Of a DNA stretch of 64,000 bases, positions 27,947 to 38,400 are shown piece by piece. Each line of letters begins with the position of its first letter. The stretch's first letter is position 1. Location: contig JADNSB010000022.1 of NCBI GenBank assembly GCA_019695575.1, positions 62,001 through 126,000 on the forward strand. Reading direction: 5' to 3'. Origin of the DNA: Angomonas ambiguus (lineage: Eukaryota; Euglenozoa; Kinetoplastea; Trypanosomatida; Trypanosomatidae). A model generated the notes under the pieces. It saw nothing but the letters and a program-made list of their open reading frames with translations. It made no database searches and was not told the origin of the DNA. The position numbers and the translations under genes were made by a program.

Positions 27947-29446
27947 ATGGCAAAAAAGTCTGCAAAAAAGAAAAATAAAGAGCCAAAGTTAGTCGCCCCA
28001 GAGCCCCCTATTGATGAGCACGAGGCCAATCTTCAGTGGGACCGGGTGGCCGCCACTGGAGGCAATACCGCCATGCTGACCGGTACTCACACCGCCGCCA
28101 CCGACCACCCATTCGGATCTATTAAATACGATGTCGATCACCACTCTAGTAGTCCAGTAGGCGGTACCAATGTGCTGCAGAGCGCAGAGAGGGCCTATCC
28201 GCCGCCGGAGCGGGCGGTGGATCGATTCACCAAGGCGGAGAGTAAGATACGGACCGCCCTGGCGGAGGCGAAGGAGATGCAAGAAATGTTAGACGACTTT
28301 AGTCAGCTCTACATCGTAGAGTCCAAAGATATGAAAAAGGAAAGGGAGAACTTTATAGCACAGTTAGAAACCACATTAGAGGACTTTGACAAGTCTTTAG
28401 AGCGGATTCAGAACGACTTAAACGGGGACACTGAGAATTTTCTACAGGAAAAGGAAAAAGTATTGGACGAGATCTTTCACCTCGTCATGGAGGACGCCCA
28501 CATCGAGGACGCTTTTAACGAGCGCATGGCGACGGTGGGAGAGTGTGATGAGGTGATGGACCTCTTCTTTAGAGAACAAGGGGAGCATGTGCGGTCTGCA
28601 GAGCAAATGCAGGCCGAAACCGCTCGAGAACAACAGCGCCTGCTGGAAGAAATGACCCAAATGCTAAGGGCCGCCACAAGAGACCTATTCATCTCCTCTT
28701 TTATGCAAAACAGTGGGAAGGAGGTGGAAGAGAATAGAGTGCAACTGGTCACCGAGTTAATGAACTTGGAGAAAAAGTCCACCAGTACGGTTCAAGAGAT
28801 GCGGTCGTCCGAGGAAGGGATTAAGGAGCTTGGACGACTGGTGGCGTTAGAGGAGCAGAAACTGTCGCTAGCGATGGAGAAGCGTGCTGCTCTTCAGAGG
28901 CAAATACGCGCGTTAAAGAACACCGTGGAGAAGGAGGAAGAGCGGAAACGGGATAGCGAGGATATCACCAAGAGTATAAAAATGAAGCGTAGCGCAAAAG
29001 AAAAGATGGAAGGACTGCCAGGGGGAAACTCTACTACTACCACCGCTGCTGCTGGAAATTTCACTCAACAAATCTACGCGGTGCGGGAAGAACTAGAGTC
29101 GACTTGTTACGCGGTAGAGAATACAAAGGAGTTGATTCGCTCCCTACAGAATATGTACTTCGCCGCCGACGGGAGAGACCACTTTGGACAGATGGACGAG
29201 TTCTCTCCGATTCGTCAGGTGGTATCGAATGCGCTACTAGAGGTGGGGAAGTCGTTGCGGGTGATTCACCATCCGACCGCGGTGGTGCCTATTGCCACCG
29301 ACCCTGAGACGGAGGCGGATGAGACGCTGATGGCCTTCAAAGCCCTTCAACAGCTTTCTTCGGCGTCGGTGTCGGAGCGAAAGGCGGTGCAGAACTTTGT
29401 GGTGAAGCGTATCAACAAATATCTGGAGACCCACCCTCCGGAGTAA
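27947..29446 (+). CDS. Coiled-coil protein, unknown (possibly cytoskeletal or axonemal)
   Basis: The protein has 499 residues. A Lys-rich start (MAKKSAKKKNKEPK) is followed by about 60 residues of loop. From about residue 85 to 350 there is long heptad-patterned helix (KERENFIAQLETTLEDFDKS; QEKEKVLDEIFHLVMEDAHI; EEQKLSLAMEKRAALQRQIR). Short Thr/Ala-rich breaks and a C-terminal helical part (YAVREELESTCYAVENTKEL) follow. The Lys-rich head plus long coiled coil is common in axonemal and dynein-regulatory proteins. I compared it mentally with DRC1 and DRC2 and found no convincing match, so I leave it unnamed. Confidence 0.8.
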   Translation: MAKKSAKKKNKEPKLVAPEPPIDEHEANLQWDRVAATGGNTAMLTGTHTAATDHPFGSIKYDVDHHSSSPVGGTNVLQSAERAYPPPERAVDRFTKAESKIRTALAEAKEMQEMLDDFSQLYIVESKDMKKERENFIAQLETTLEDFDKSLERIQNDLNGDTENFLQEKEKVLDEIFHLVMEDAHIEDAFNERMATVGECDEVMDLFFREQGEHVRSAEQMQAETAREQQRLLEEMTQMLRAATRDLFISSFMQNSGKEVEENRVQLVTELMNLEKKSTSTVQEMRSSEEGIKELGRLVALEEQKLSLAMEKRAALQRQIRALKNTVEKEEERKRDSEDITKSIKMKRSAKEKMEGLPGGNSTTTTAAAGNFTQQIYAVREELESTCYAVENTKELIRSLQNMYFAADGRDHFGQMDEFSPIRQVVSNALLEVGKSLRVIHHPTAVVPIATDPETEADETLMAFKALQQLSSASVSERKAVQNFVVKRINKYLETHPPE

Positions 29447-29678
29447 TGGAGAGAGAGAGAGAAAAGAAAAAAGAAGTGGGGGATGTAAACTATAGGTGGC
29501 ACTTGTATGGCACAACAATCGATTTCAGAGGGGATTGCCCTGTGTAAAAGTGATTGATATTGGGACTTGTATAATATAACCAACTGTGAATGTCCTTGTT
29601 CCTTCTCCTCTTTACTACACTTTCTGAAAAGTATCTTTTACATAAAAGAAGAAAAAAAAATAGAAACAGAAACCGAAG

Positions 29679-30419
29679 ATGCTTCCTTACACCCACTGCT
29701 ATTGCGAAGAGAACACCTACAAGACATTAGAAATAGTCCTACAAGATGAACATAAGGAGTTATTCGATGTGTGTTTCGCCGTGTTTGTTAGCAGTTTCGG
29801 AGTCCAGGAAGGAAAGGAGGTCAAAAACACTTGGGACGACTCTCGAGTGCCTTACCGGTACTCCAAGACGGAACCACCAATGATATGGGACTACCACGTC
29901 TTTGCCGTCTTGAAGCGCCGCAACAGCACCCAGCACTACGTCATCGATCAAGACTCCAAGTGTAAAAAAATAAAAAACAAAGCCCTAGGGGACTGGATCC
30001 CGTACTGTATGGACTTGAAAAGTTACTTTGACTACACCTTCTCCCCCGATCCCAACGTCCCTCTTTCTTCCCTAATGCTCCATATGATTCGCTTCCGTGT
30101 GATGCCCGCCGAAGAGTACCTTGGTTGGTTCCGCAGTGATCGGTCGCACATGTTGGCCAGCTCCACCCCTTTTGCCGCTCCCTCCTATCACAAGCCACCA
30201 CCCCCGTACAGCCCTATCCAAAACTTCCACCCCACCACGTCAGACGAAACAAAAGAGGAGTTTCAACGCGTACTGGATCTGCATCGGTACACCTTCTACT
30301 CGAGCGACGGGGGAAACAATCTGGTGTGTTTTATTAACATGAAGAATAAATCTTTTCCAGGGAAAATCGCTAGTCTGGAAGAGGTGGTACCGTATATTAT
30401 CTCGTACACAGCGATGTGA
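29679..30419 (+). CDS. NTAQ1: Protein N-terminal glutamine amidohydrolase
   Basis: The protein has 246 residues, against about 205 in human NTAQ1. The N-terminal block HCYCEEN and the name-giving WDYHV motif are both present. By comparison with the human enzyme the catalytic triad is Cys9, His73 and Asp90 (in VIDQD). The later segment YLGWFRSDRSHML and the PPPPYSPI segment also match the family. The enzyme turns an N-terminal Gln into Glu, making a secondary destabilising residue that arginyl transferase can use in the Arg/N-degron pathway. The protein is probably cytosolic, with no targeting signal. It starts very close to the family start, so 29679 is secure. Confidence 0.93.
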   Translation: MLPYTHCYCEENTYKTLEIVLQDEHKELFDVCFAVFVSSFGVQEGKEVKNTWDDSRVPYRYSKTEPPMIWDYHVFAVLKRRNSTQHYVIDQDSKCKKIKNKALGDWIPYCMDLKSYFDYTFSPDPNVPLSSLMLHMIRFRVMPAEEYLGWFRSDRSHMLASSTPFAAPSYHKPPPPYSPIQNFHPTTSDETKEEFQRVLDLHRYTFYSSDGGNNLVCFINMKNKSFPGKIASLEEVVPYIISYTAM

Positions 30420-30593
30420 GGCACTCTCTACCCACCTACCTACCCCATACACGCACTCGCCTTCTGCTGAGCCACAGGCAACAGAAAAGAAAAAAAGGAA
30501 AAAATGTTGTACTTTTCTAGGTCTTGTGAAAATTTAGTTATTATTTTCTGATTTCTTCTCTCATTGAGACACACACTTTATTCGTATTCTAGT

Positions 30594-30623
30594 TTCACCT
30601 TTCCTTCCTTTTTTTTTTCCTAG
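30594..30623 (+). promoter_or_regulatory. Trans-splice acceptor with very short leader
   Basis: A T/C tract ends in TAG, with AG at 30622-30623, only 7 bases before the ATG at 30631. It is the first AG after the tract. Confidence 0.55.
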
Positions 30624-30630
30624 ACTACCA

Positions 30631-32001
30631 ATGAACCACCGTGACGGTGATGAGGAGTACCTCGCCGGTTTTCCCTCCCCGACGGAGCAAGACTTGGATA
30701 TCTTATTTCACGAAGAAAACGGGACTACTAATGAAGGTGGGGCCTCTACAAACGTGGAAGACTACTTTCGAAAAATGGATCGTCTGAATGAAAACTACAA
30801 AAACAAATTGTTGGCACGAGTAGACGAAATCGCGCAAAGTCGGGTACGTATTCTGGAAGACAATAAAGAAAAAATTAAGGATAAAGAGGAGCTGTTTGAA
30901 TTGAAAAGAAAAATTAACACACTTCTCCTGCAGGTTTCCGAGGAAGAGGAGAAAAGTAGCCGACTACTGCACGAAAACTGTATTTTGGTAGCTCGAGAGG
31001 GTAATTATAAGGAAAAGATTTCCAACTTAGTTGATCTTTGTCGGAAGCGACGAAGTGCAAAGAGTAGAAAGCTGGACGGTACTGCCAGTAGTAGGAAACC
31101 ACTCGCTGGGCGCAACACCAACAAAACATTTAGCCTCAAAGCGGTCAGTGAAAGACACGAACTCCGCCTCGATGAGGAGGATGACTTGGACTTGGTTTGC
31201 TCGGACAATGAGGATGGGGAAGAAAAGGAGCGCGAAGATGGAGAGGAGGGAAGGGAGGAGGAGTACGATTACGAGTTGATGCATGCGCTCGCCAGCAGTA
31301 ATGAGACTGGGAACCTCAATCAACAAGTATTACTTCTCACGCAGCAGAATAACATGTTGACGGTGAAGTTAGATGAACAGAGAGCGGTATACGAACGGGA
31401 GAGAAGTGCTTTCAACTCGCTAGCAACGGAACACAGCGAAGTGCAACGAAAAAATTTGGAAAAATGCGTCGAGGCGATTCACTTTCTTCAACTTTCGCAA
31501 GAAACCTGTCTACGCGACTTGATTCAGTACCGTCACGCAACGGAAAAGAAATTGAAAAAAAATGAGCTGAAGATTAAATTTTTGCAAAAAAGTTTACACG
31601 AGGCGCTCAATATAATTGAGCAGGAGCGAAAGATGCACGCGGTCGAGGTGAGGGAAGTGGCGACTCAAGAGAGAAGGAGCGCGGAACCGCAGCTAAACAA
31701 GTTCAAACACCAGCTAGACCGCTCCATGCGAAGCGTTTCCAATCTACAGTCCGTTGTTCAGGAAAAGGATGGGGTGATTGCCAAACTTCGAGAGCAACTC
31801 AAGCGAGAAAAGGAGGCCAATGCCAAGGAACAAACACGCCACGCCCTGGAGTTGGAGGGGTACCGCAGTGACCTTCAAATCATGAAACAAAACTTGCGGT
31901 TGATGGAGAAGAAAATGCATTATAATGAATTGAGTGAAGTGGAGGAAGAAAACGCGAAACGAAAGTTGGCGGAAACATTTTATTCCCTTAGAAGCAACTA
32001 A
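30631..32001 (+). CDS. CCDC77-like coiled-coil protein
   Basis: The protein has 456 residues, near the 488 of human CCDC77. Coiled coil covers about residues 45-145 and 230-450, separated by a basic linker and an acidic block (EDGEEKEREDGEEGREEE). Several segments recall CCDC77 in order: SRLLHENCILVAREGNYKEK with NLVDLC after it, then LNQQVLLLTQQNNMLTVKLD, then near the end HALELEGYRSDLQIMKQNLR. CCDC77 belongs to centrosome and basal-body proteins, so a basal-body or flagellar role is likely if the match is right. Coiled coils align easily by chance, so the name is moderate only. The ATG follows its acceptor AG by 7 bases. Confidence 0.6.
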   Translation: MNHRDGDEEYLAGFPSPTEQDLDILFHEENGTTNEGGASTNVEDYFRKMDRLNENYKNKLLARVDEIAQSRVRILEDNKEKIKDKEELFELKRKINTLLLQVSEEEEKSSRLLHENCILVAREGNYKEKISNLVDLCRKRRSAKSRKLDGTASSRKPLAGRNTNKTFSLKAVSERHELRLDEEDDLDLVCSDNEDGEEKEREDGEEGREEEYDYELMHALASSNETGNLNQQVLLLTQQNNMLTVKLDEQRAVYERERSAFNSLATEHSEVQRKNLEKCVEAIHFLQLSQETCLRDLIQYRHATEKKLKKNELKIKFLQKSLHEALNIIEQERKMHAVEVREVATQERRSAEPQLNKFKHQLDRSMRSVSNLQSVVQEKDGVIAKLREQLKREKEANAKEQTRHALELEGYRSDLQIMKQNLRLMEKKMHYNELSEVEEENAKRKLAETFYSLRSN

Positions 32002-32268
32002 AGTTTGTATTGTAACTGTTATTGATAGATTTGTTTATTTTTATTTATATATATATATATATATTAGACGACTACACTTTTTTTTCTTTCGGTTTAGTTT
32101 TTATTGTCTGGAGAGGGTATAAAATTTAACTGTGGTGGAGTCAAGAAGGGCAATTGACGGTCACTCTTTCTTTCTTTCTTATTTCCTCGCTCTTTAAAAG
32201 TCAAAAATACGTTAAAGACAAAAAAAAGGGAGAACCTTTTTTATTATTATTATTATTATTATTCCAAC

Positions 32269-33177
32269 ATGAGTAAAATCACTGCTGCACTCCTTAAAAA
32301 ACAAGACGATATCTGCAGTAATGTCATCATCAAGGCACTAAGCGGAAACAGCGCGTTCCAGTCTTTGGCAAAATCGGAAGGAGAGGCCATCATGCGCCGG
32401 GACAAGGAGGACGATGAAAAACTGGAAGTTGGGATACAGCTAGCGATCAAGAAGGGAGCCCTGCCCCCTCACCCCCCGAAAACGGCTCCGGTTCAGGAGA
32501 TCAACGTGGTTGGACTGTCTGCACAGGAGGTGGCGGACAAGATCCTCCACTCCCTCCCCGCCCGGGAGGGTAACGTCATCACGATCGAGGGGTTCAGTGG
32601 GACCGGCAAAGGGACCACGGTCGGAAAACTCCGTGACGCCCTCCCGCGGTGTGTGGCGTGGAGCAATGGCAACGTTTTCCGATGCTATACTCATCTCTGT
32701 AACGAAATTCTCACCCAACAAAACAAACCCGTCGTGCTCGAAAATCTTTCCCCCGAGTTGTTGGCTCAGGTGGAGAAGCGAGTAAAGTTTGTAGAGGTGT
32801 CCCCGGGTCAGTTTGACACCCTACTCGATGACAAAAAGGTGTCGGAAATTCAGAACACCCTGCTCAAGGCCCCGGCGATCAGCAAAAATGTTCCCACCGT
32901 GGCGCAAGCGACGCAGGGCGAGGTGATTAATTTTGGATCCGGGGCTATTAAAAAGTTGAGTGCCTCTGGGTATAACGTCATCTTGGAGGGTCGCCTGCAG
33001 ACGCTGCAATATATTGCTACCGACCTCCGCTACCGGCTCGTGATACCGGATGTGGGGTTGTTGGGTCAGCGCCGCGCCGCTCAGCGTGTGATGGCGAAGG
33101 CGCTGGAAAGTTTGGGTGAAAACGCTGGTGACGATGAGGCAGAACGCGCTGTCTTTTCTGCCGTCAGTCATCTTTAA
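32269..33177 (+). CDS. Cytidylate-kinase-like nucleotide kinase
   Basis: The protein has 302 residues. A P-loop GFSGTGKGTT lies at residues 108-117 in the setting VITIEGFSGTGKGTTV, as in bacterial-type CMP kinase. It is followed by WSNGNVFRCYT in the place of the DTGAMYR nucleotide-binding part. Near residue 240, VILEGR replaces the usual DGRD, with a possible loss of the Asp, and the RAAQRV stretch resembles the lid region. About 100 residues of helical extension precede the kinase core. The C-terminus stops soon after the lid, where bacterial enzymes continue with an RxxxPL...IDT segment. It may phosphorylate CMP or dCMP, or be a diverged relative. The family is fairly sure, the substrate is not. 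Confidence 0.78.
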   Translation: MSKITAALLKKQDDICSNVIIKALSGNSAFQSLAKSEGEAIMRRDKEDDEKLEVGIQLAIKKGALPPHPPKTAPVQEINVVGLSAQEVADKILHSLPAREGNVITIEGFSGTGKGTTVGKLRDALPRCVAWSNGNVFRCYTHLCNEILTQQNKPVVLENLSPELLAQVEKRVKFVEVSPGQFDTLLDDKKVSEIQNTLLKAPAISKNVPTVAQATQGEVINFGSGAIKKLSASGYNVILEGRLQTLQYIATDLRYRLVIPDVGLLGQRRAAQRVMAKALESLGENAGDDEAERAVFSAVSHL

Positions 33178-33405
33178 CCGAATTACTATTATATGTCCAC
33201 GAATTTCTTGTAAATGTAACGAAAACAGCAATCGTGTTTGTTTTGTTTTTATTTATTTATTTGTTTATTTTACTGGTTTCTTTCAATGGAAACCGCTTAC
33301 GTAATGTTACCTCCTGTTCTTTTTTTAAAAACTTATCGAAATAGTGTGTAACCCAATAATAATCCAAATAAAAATTATAACACCAGAATACTTAAAAAGT
33401 AGGCG

Positions 33406-35313
33406 ATGATGAGAGTGTTTGGCCTCTGTCCACAGATTTCACGTTTGATCGTAGCGAGGACCGCATGCGCTGCTTGCATCACAATGATGGGTCAGAGGCG
33501 CTTTGTTAACGTCGACACAAAAACTCCACTCCAGGACCGTTTTGGGGTTCCGATGGTAGGAAGTGGTTTGGACGTGGGAGCCTTTTCGGACTATGTCCGT
33601 CTCCATCCCAACCCCGACGACGAAAAACTGGCGGGTATGACGACCGAAACCGTCACTATAAAGGGACGGGTGGAAAGAATTCGCGGGAAAGGAAATAAAC
33701 TGCTCTTTTTGGTGATCCGACAGCCTCCAGCGTCGGTCACCATTCAGGTTGTGATTTCGAACTCAAAGGAGTTGATTCAATTCATCAAAAAAAACGTCAC
33801 TGTGGAGAGCATCGTCTCCATTACTGGACTGCTCAAAAGGTGCGATAACCCCGTTGAAGGGACAACGTGCTCGTCCTACGAGGTGCACGTCACCGGTGGG
33901 GACCCGGAGAAGATGGCGGAAATCGAAGTTCACAGCACCGCAAAAAGCCCATTGCTGTTTCCTTTGGCGGATAAAAACACGAAACTGGATACGAAACTGA
34001 ACTATCGGGTCATCGACCTTCGAACGGAACTAAGTAACACAATATTCCAGCTTCAATCTGAAATTTCCCAAACCTTTCGCGAAAAGCTGTCGTCACTGAA
34101 ATTTGTCGAAATACACACGCCAAAGATCATTCCGGCTGCCTCTGAGGGCGGTAGTGCGGTCTTTGAGATTAATAACTACTTCCGCACCAACACAGAGGAG
34201 AACAGAAAAGTGTACCTTGCCCAATCTCCACAGCTTTACAAGCAAATGTGTGTGAACGGGGACCTTTTGCGTGTGTTTGAAATTGGAAGTGTGTTTCGCG
34301 CCGAGAACAGTTTGACCCACCGACACCTTTGTGAATTCACAGGACTGGACTGCGAGTTTGTCCTGGATTTCAAAAATGAGGATACCGACTCTTCTACTGC
34401 AATCAACCACAGCTATAAGCAAGTTCTAGATGTCTTGGAACACGTCATGAGTGGAATCATCGGAAAGTTGCAGAATTCGGAGAATCAAATCAAGGTGGAT
34501 AAGGTGAAACGGATTCTTAGAGAGATTGGAGAAGGTGGTCATTCCATCCCCGAATCCCGCGTTGTTTGCGAGGTACCCGAAGATATTATACAACAGTACG
34601 AACTGAAGCATGACGTGTATCACTCCTCCGAGTCGACGCCTCCAGCGGCGAACAAGGACAAGTACAATGCTCGACTGGGAGGCGGGAGAGCGCTGCTTTC
34701 TGGAGGCCGCTTGCCAGCTGTGAACGCGCCAAAAGTGCTACGTATGGCCTTTGATGACGTGGTACGACTCCTCATCGACTCTGGTTTTCCGGAAGTGAAC
34801 GAAAACACGTTCTACGACGATTTCTCCCTGGCAATGGAAAAACAAGCTGGGCGATTAATCAAGGAGCGGTACGGTGTGGATCTCTACGTTATCGATCAGT
34901 TTTACTACACCGCCAGACCTTTCTACACTATGCCACTTCTCTACTCCGAAATCAATCAAAAAAGTGACGACTGGAGTAAAGTAGAGGAGATGAAAAATAA
35001 TCCCAAGAAATACGATGGAAAAACCTGTAGCTTTGACATGTATCTAAGAGGAGAGGAAATTTGCAGCGGTGCGCAGCGTATTCACATTCCATCGCTCCTT
35101 TTATATAGTTGCCGAGATAAAAAAAAATTATCCGACGACTCCGGTAGCTTTGAAAACAGTATTAAGGACTACATTACAAGCTTCGAATACGGCTCTTGGC
35201 CTCACGGAGGATTCGGTCTCGGACTAGAGAGAATCCTTTCGTTCTACCTCGACACAAAAGATATACGACAATGCTGTTTATTCCCCAGGGACCCGCGGCG
35301 CGTCACACCATAA
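33406..35313 (+). CDS. Aspartyl-tRNA synthetase, probably mitochondrial
   Basis: The protein has 635 residues. It is a class II enzyme with an anticodon-binding OB fold (VTIKGRVERIRGKGNKLLFL, about residues 82-101), motif 2 around residue 297 (VFRAENSLTHRHLCEFT), and motif 3 GGFGLGLERI from residue 601. The end FPRDPRRVTP is characteristic of the eukaryotic and archaeal AspRS type. The first 35 residues are Arg-containing, rich in Ala, Cys and Met, and lack acidic residues, so they look like a mitochondrial presequence. Trypanosomes have a cytosolic and a mitochondrial AspRS, and this is likely the latter. About 100 residues (roughly 350-450) are inserted between motifs 2 and 3. It is the last gene before the gene-poor region. 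Confidence 0.92.
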   Translation: MMRVFGLCPQISRLIVARTACAACITMMGQRRFVNVDTKTPLQDRFGVPMVGSGLDVGAFSDYVRLHPNPDDEKLAGMTTETVTIKGRVERIRGKGNKLLFLVIRQPPASVTIQVVISNSKELIQFIKKNVTVESIVSITGLLKRCDNPVEGTTCSSYEVHVTGGDPEKMAEIEVHSTAKSPLLFPLADKNTKLDTKLNYRVIDLRTELSNTIFQLQSEISQTFREKLSSLKFVEIHTPKIIPAASEGGSAVFEINNYFRTNTEENRKVYLAQSPQLYKQMCVNGDLLRVFEIGSVFRAENSLTHRHLCEFTGLDCEFVLDFKNEDTDSSTAINHSYKQVLDVLEHVMSGIIGKLQNSENQIKVDKVKRILREIGEGGHSIPESRVVCEVPEDIIQQYELKHDVYHSSESTPPAANKDKYNARLGGGRALLSGGRLPAVNAPKVLRMAFDDVVRLLIDSGFPEVNENTFYDDFSLAMEKQAGRLIKERYGVDLYVIDQFYYTARPFYTMPLLYSEINQKSDDWSKVEEMKNNPKKYDGKTCSFDMYLRGEEICSGAQRIHIPSLLLYSCRDKKKLSDDSGSFENSIKDYITSFEYGSWPHGGFGLGLERILSFYLDTKDIRQCCLFPRDPRRVTP

Positions 35314-35415
35314 TCACCTCTGTCTTTGTCACTTTTCACAACCGTTTACTATTGATTTGTTTGAGAGTGCTTTTGTGTGAAAAACAAGAAAAAAACGCAG
35401 CACCTGACATCTACT

Positions 35416-35446
35416 TCCCTTTTTCCCTTTTCCTTCCTATATTTTA
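35416..35446 (+). promoter_or_regulatory. Polypyrimidine tract and AG with no gene directly after it
   Basis: A strong T/C tract ends in TTTTAG, with AG at 35445-35446, about 100 bases after the AspRS stop. It can direct polyadenylation of the AspRS mRNA, but the next gene on this strand is more than 3 kb away. Confidence 0.5.
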
Positions 35447-38400
35447 GACTTTTCCCAAAGCAATCTCGACACAAAGAGGAGGGTCTCGCTTGGCGGGGAT
35501 CGCCTTGGCTGCGGGTGGGGGGGATACCCCTTTCCCAAGACCCCCGAGGCAGGGGTACCAGAGGGTCACCCCCTCCCCATAAACGCCCATAGGGGGGCGG
35601 CAGAGGGAGCCACGACCATACCTATAGCAGCGAATCAGGGAGAGAAAAAAAAAAGGCAGAAATCCTCTTGACAACAACAGAATAGAGGTTTAATAACCAG
35701 TCAAACAGTACTCAGAACGACTCCCTTTGGGGAAAAGAGGGCCCCCATTGACGACTTGACTCGCGGAGAAAGCGTGGCCCCACCAAAAAAGGAGGACCAC
35801 GCCGCGATAGAACGGCAAACCCGCGCCCGCCACAGTGGTGAAAAAAAAAAAAGGTTGTTGAACTCAGAGAGAAACTACGGTAAGGCGTTCATAAGAAGCA
35901 CTTTTTGTAAAGAAAAATAGCTAAAACATGGAAGTTCTACGCGAAAAGACACACGGAAACAAACGAGAACCAGCCAAACAGACAATACGAAGCACCAACG
36001 CGCAACACCAACTAAGCTTTAATTTCCCGGCGCTACTTTGTTTCTTTCCTAACCACCGCTCTTCCCCCACATTGTTGATGAATAATGCAGGAAAGCCGTA
36101 CAGACATTACGAAAATAACCTAAAAATTAAGCCCTTTTTGGAAAAAACAACAAAAACGAACTAAAGAAAAGACCGTCCCCTTTAGCGTGTTTTCGCGCGG
36201 CGCTTGTCCGAAACGGTCCTCCCCAAGGACCCCCTTTGCCTTAAAAGGCGTTCCCCTCTGGACCGCCGCCCCCCACCCTGGCGATACGTCCACTTATGAC
36301 ACTAAACTAGTATGATGAGGCACGAGCCAGTCACATGCTTTCTGTTTTCACTCCCCCCACCCCACGCAAACACCGCGAATCAGCCCAAACGAAGCCCCCG
36401 GAGCACCCCCACGAAACGGTTCTCTTCTGACTCCTTTTCCCCACCGCAATACGCTTTCTAATGACGCGTTACGTTCAGTTTGATGCCTTTAGCAGCAGTA
36501 AACTCGCGCACCGCGTAATGTAAAGTGCCAGCAGAAGACTTACAGACAGTTTATACCCTCCCGCGGGAAACTAGGCTCGAAACGGGAAAATACCTGAACA
36601 GTGGCTTTCGCGGAAAAGCGGGTAGTATAAGACAGTTTTTCGCCTCCCAACTAACAAGAAAGCCGGCACGCCTCAAAATATGAAGTGGTAAGGGCTAGAA
36701 CACGGAACCCTACCGTTTTACCGAAAGGAAGTAACTGATATCGGCTTCAAACCTGTTCTTTTGGCGTGTTTTGCGCGGAACATGAGCAAGCTTAGTAAAA
36801 ACGGCGTGGCCGCCGCCGCTGTCGTTTCCCGCAAAGGAAGGACGTTTGCTTCCGCTCGCCCCGCGGTCGTCACCTCCAAGCACGGCCGCGGGTGGCGGTG
36901 GCGACCTTTTAGTCGGGGAGGAAACCATCTCACCAGTCTGAAACGCGGAATGCGTGGCGGGTTGGGGGAAGCTGGCGTTTAACTAGGCAGAAACCAAAAC
37001 GCACCCTACGCGCCTCTTCTTAAAGTGCGCAAGCTCCCGCAATGAGGTATTGGGGGCCTTTTTACCCAAATTTCGCCGTACCTCCCTCTTACTCTGAAAG
37101 GGAGTGACTTCCAGCCCTCTAACACACACAAACCGCGCAAAGTGCGTAACAACGACGCCCTCGGGGCGCCGGCGGGCTGTTTGGGTTCGCGGGTTTTTGG
37201 TTCTTTTGGTAGTGGCGGGTTGTGCTCTTTATCAAGGCGTGCTGAGTTTGTCGTTCCCGTCATTGGAACTCCTGGGCGAGAGAATTCTACTGTGTGAAAG
37301 CACGTGTTTCGTCGAAGGGGGGGTGTCTTTTTGTGAGGGGGGGCCTTTGTCGCTTTATTACCTGTCCGCTTTCCCTTTGTTGGCGGGGGATCTCCCGCGA
37401 AATCTCAGAACGTTGGGGTGTGGATAAAAGTGTAGAGAGGGCGCCCCAGGGCCGTTGTGTCTTATTTTAGTTGTTTGGATCAATTTTGACGCTGCTCTCT
37501 TCGCCCAGTTGTTCTCAGAAAGTTGATTGTTGCTGTTTTTTTGTTGGTTTGAAGTCAAGCTGCTTTCGGGCTAGTGTTTGAGGGATGCCCAGCGGCGGAC
37601 GGCTTCTTTTCTTTGAAAGTTTGCAAACCGATTGGGAGGAAGGCTTATAATTTGTGGGGTTTTGGGGCTTTGTACTAGTTTTTGTTAAGTCGTTTTGTGT
37701 GTTGTTGTCGTTTTTTTTTCTCTCATTTGTTCCGAAGCGCAAGTGGGGTTTCCTATCCCGTTGATGGAAATGCCAACTGCTCACGCCCCAAACCGGACGG
37801 TCTTTGGCACTCGCTGAGGCCAAAGGCAAACAAAAAGCGCCTGCATATCTCTAGGGTAAACATGGGAAGTGGTCGGTATTGTTAAATGTGGTTTTATAGT
37901 TCGTTTTTGTTTTGTTTCGTCGCAATACACAATTGCAAAACTAAGCCTGAATACTTTTTCTTCCTCTCTTCTATTCGGGGACTTTGTTTGGCACCTTTGG
38001 CTTGACAGGTCTCAAAGGAAATAGAGGACGGGTCTCGTAATTAAATCCCCCCTTTCCATGTGTGCCTGTTCCTCTTTTACCAAATGTTTCCGTGGGCTTT
38101 CAGCGATTTCTTAGGTGGGGGGGGACTGTCTGGCTTATTTTCCGCCAGTTTGGAAGCTTGGTTTTGTTGCATCGTCGCTGGGCCCCAGCTTTACCTACAT
38201 CTGCGTAAAGTTTCTACTGTTTGCTCCATTTGGCTTTTATAGTGGGTTGCTGTTGTTCATTTTAGGAGTGAATGCTCCGAACTTTACTTCTTCCTTTCAC
38301 TGTAAGGCAAACGGGTGGTTTTCGTAGTCCGGTTTCGGTGTGGGTTTACTCTTTATTTTCTGTTTCTTTTGGCGTTTGGAATCTGTTCGCCACCTCCTTT

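Noticed and set aside
27947-29446. Assignment of the 499-residue coiled coil to DRC1 or DRC2
   Set aside because: The Lys-rich start fits, but the conserved QW and DRKD-type blocks of those proteins were not found.
35928-36164. 78-residue frame in the A/C-rich arm
   Set aside because: No domain or coding-like composition; its start lies about 480 bases after the only nearby splice tract.
36782-36982. Basic 66-residue frame in the gene-poor region
   Set aside because: No acceptor-like tract lies just upstream, there is no recognisable motif, and local G+C is high enough to keep a frame open by chance.
37104-37427. 107-residue frame in the G/T-rich arm
   Set aside because: Composition follows the surrounding G/T skew and no domain is seen.
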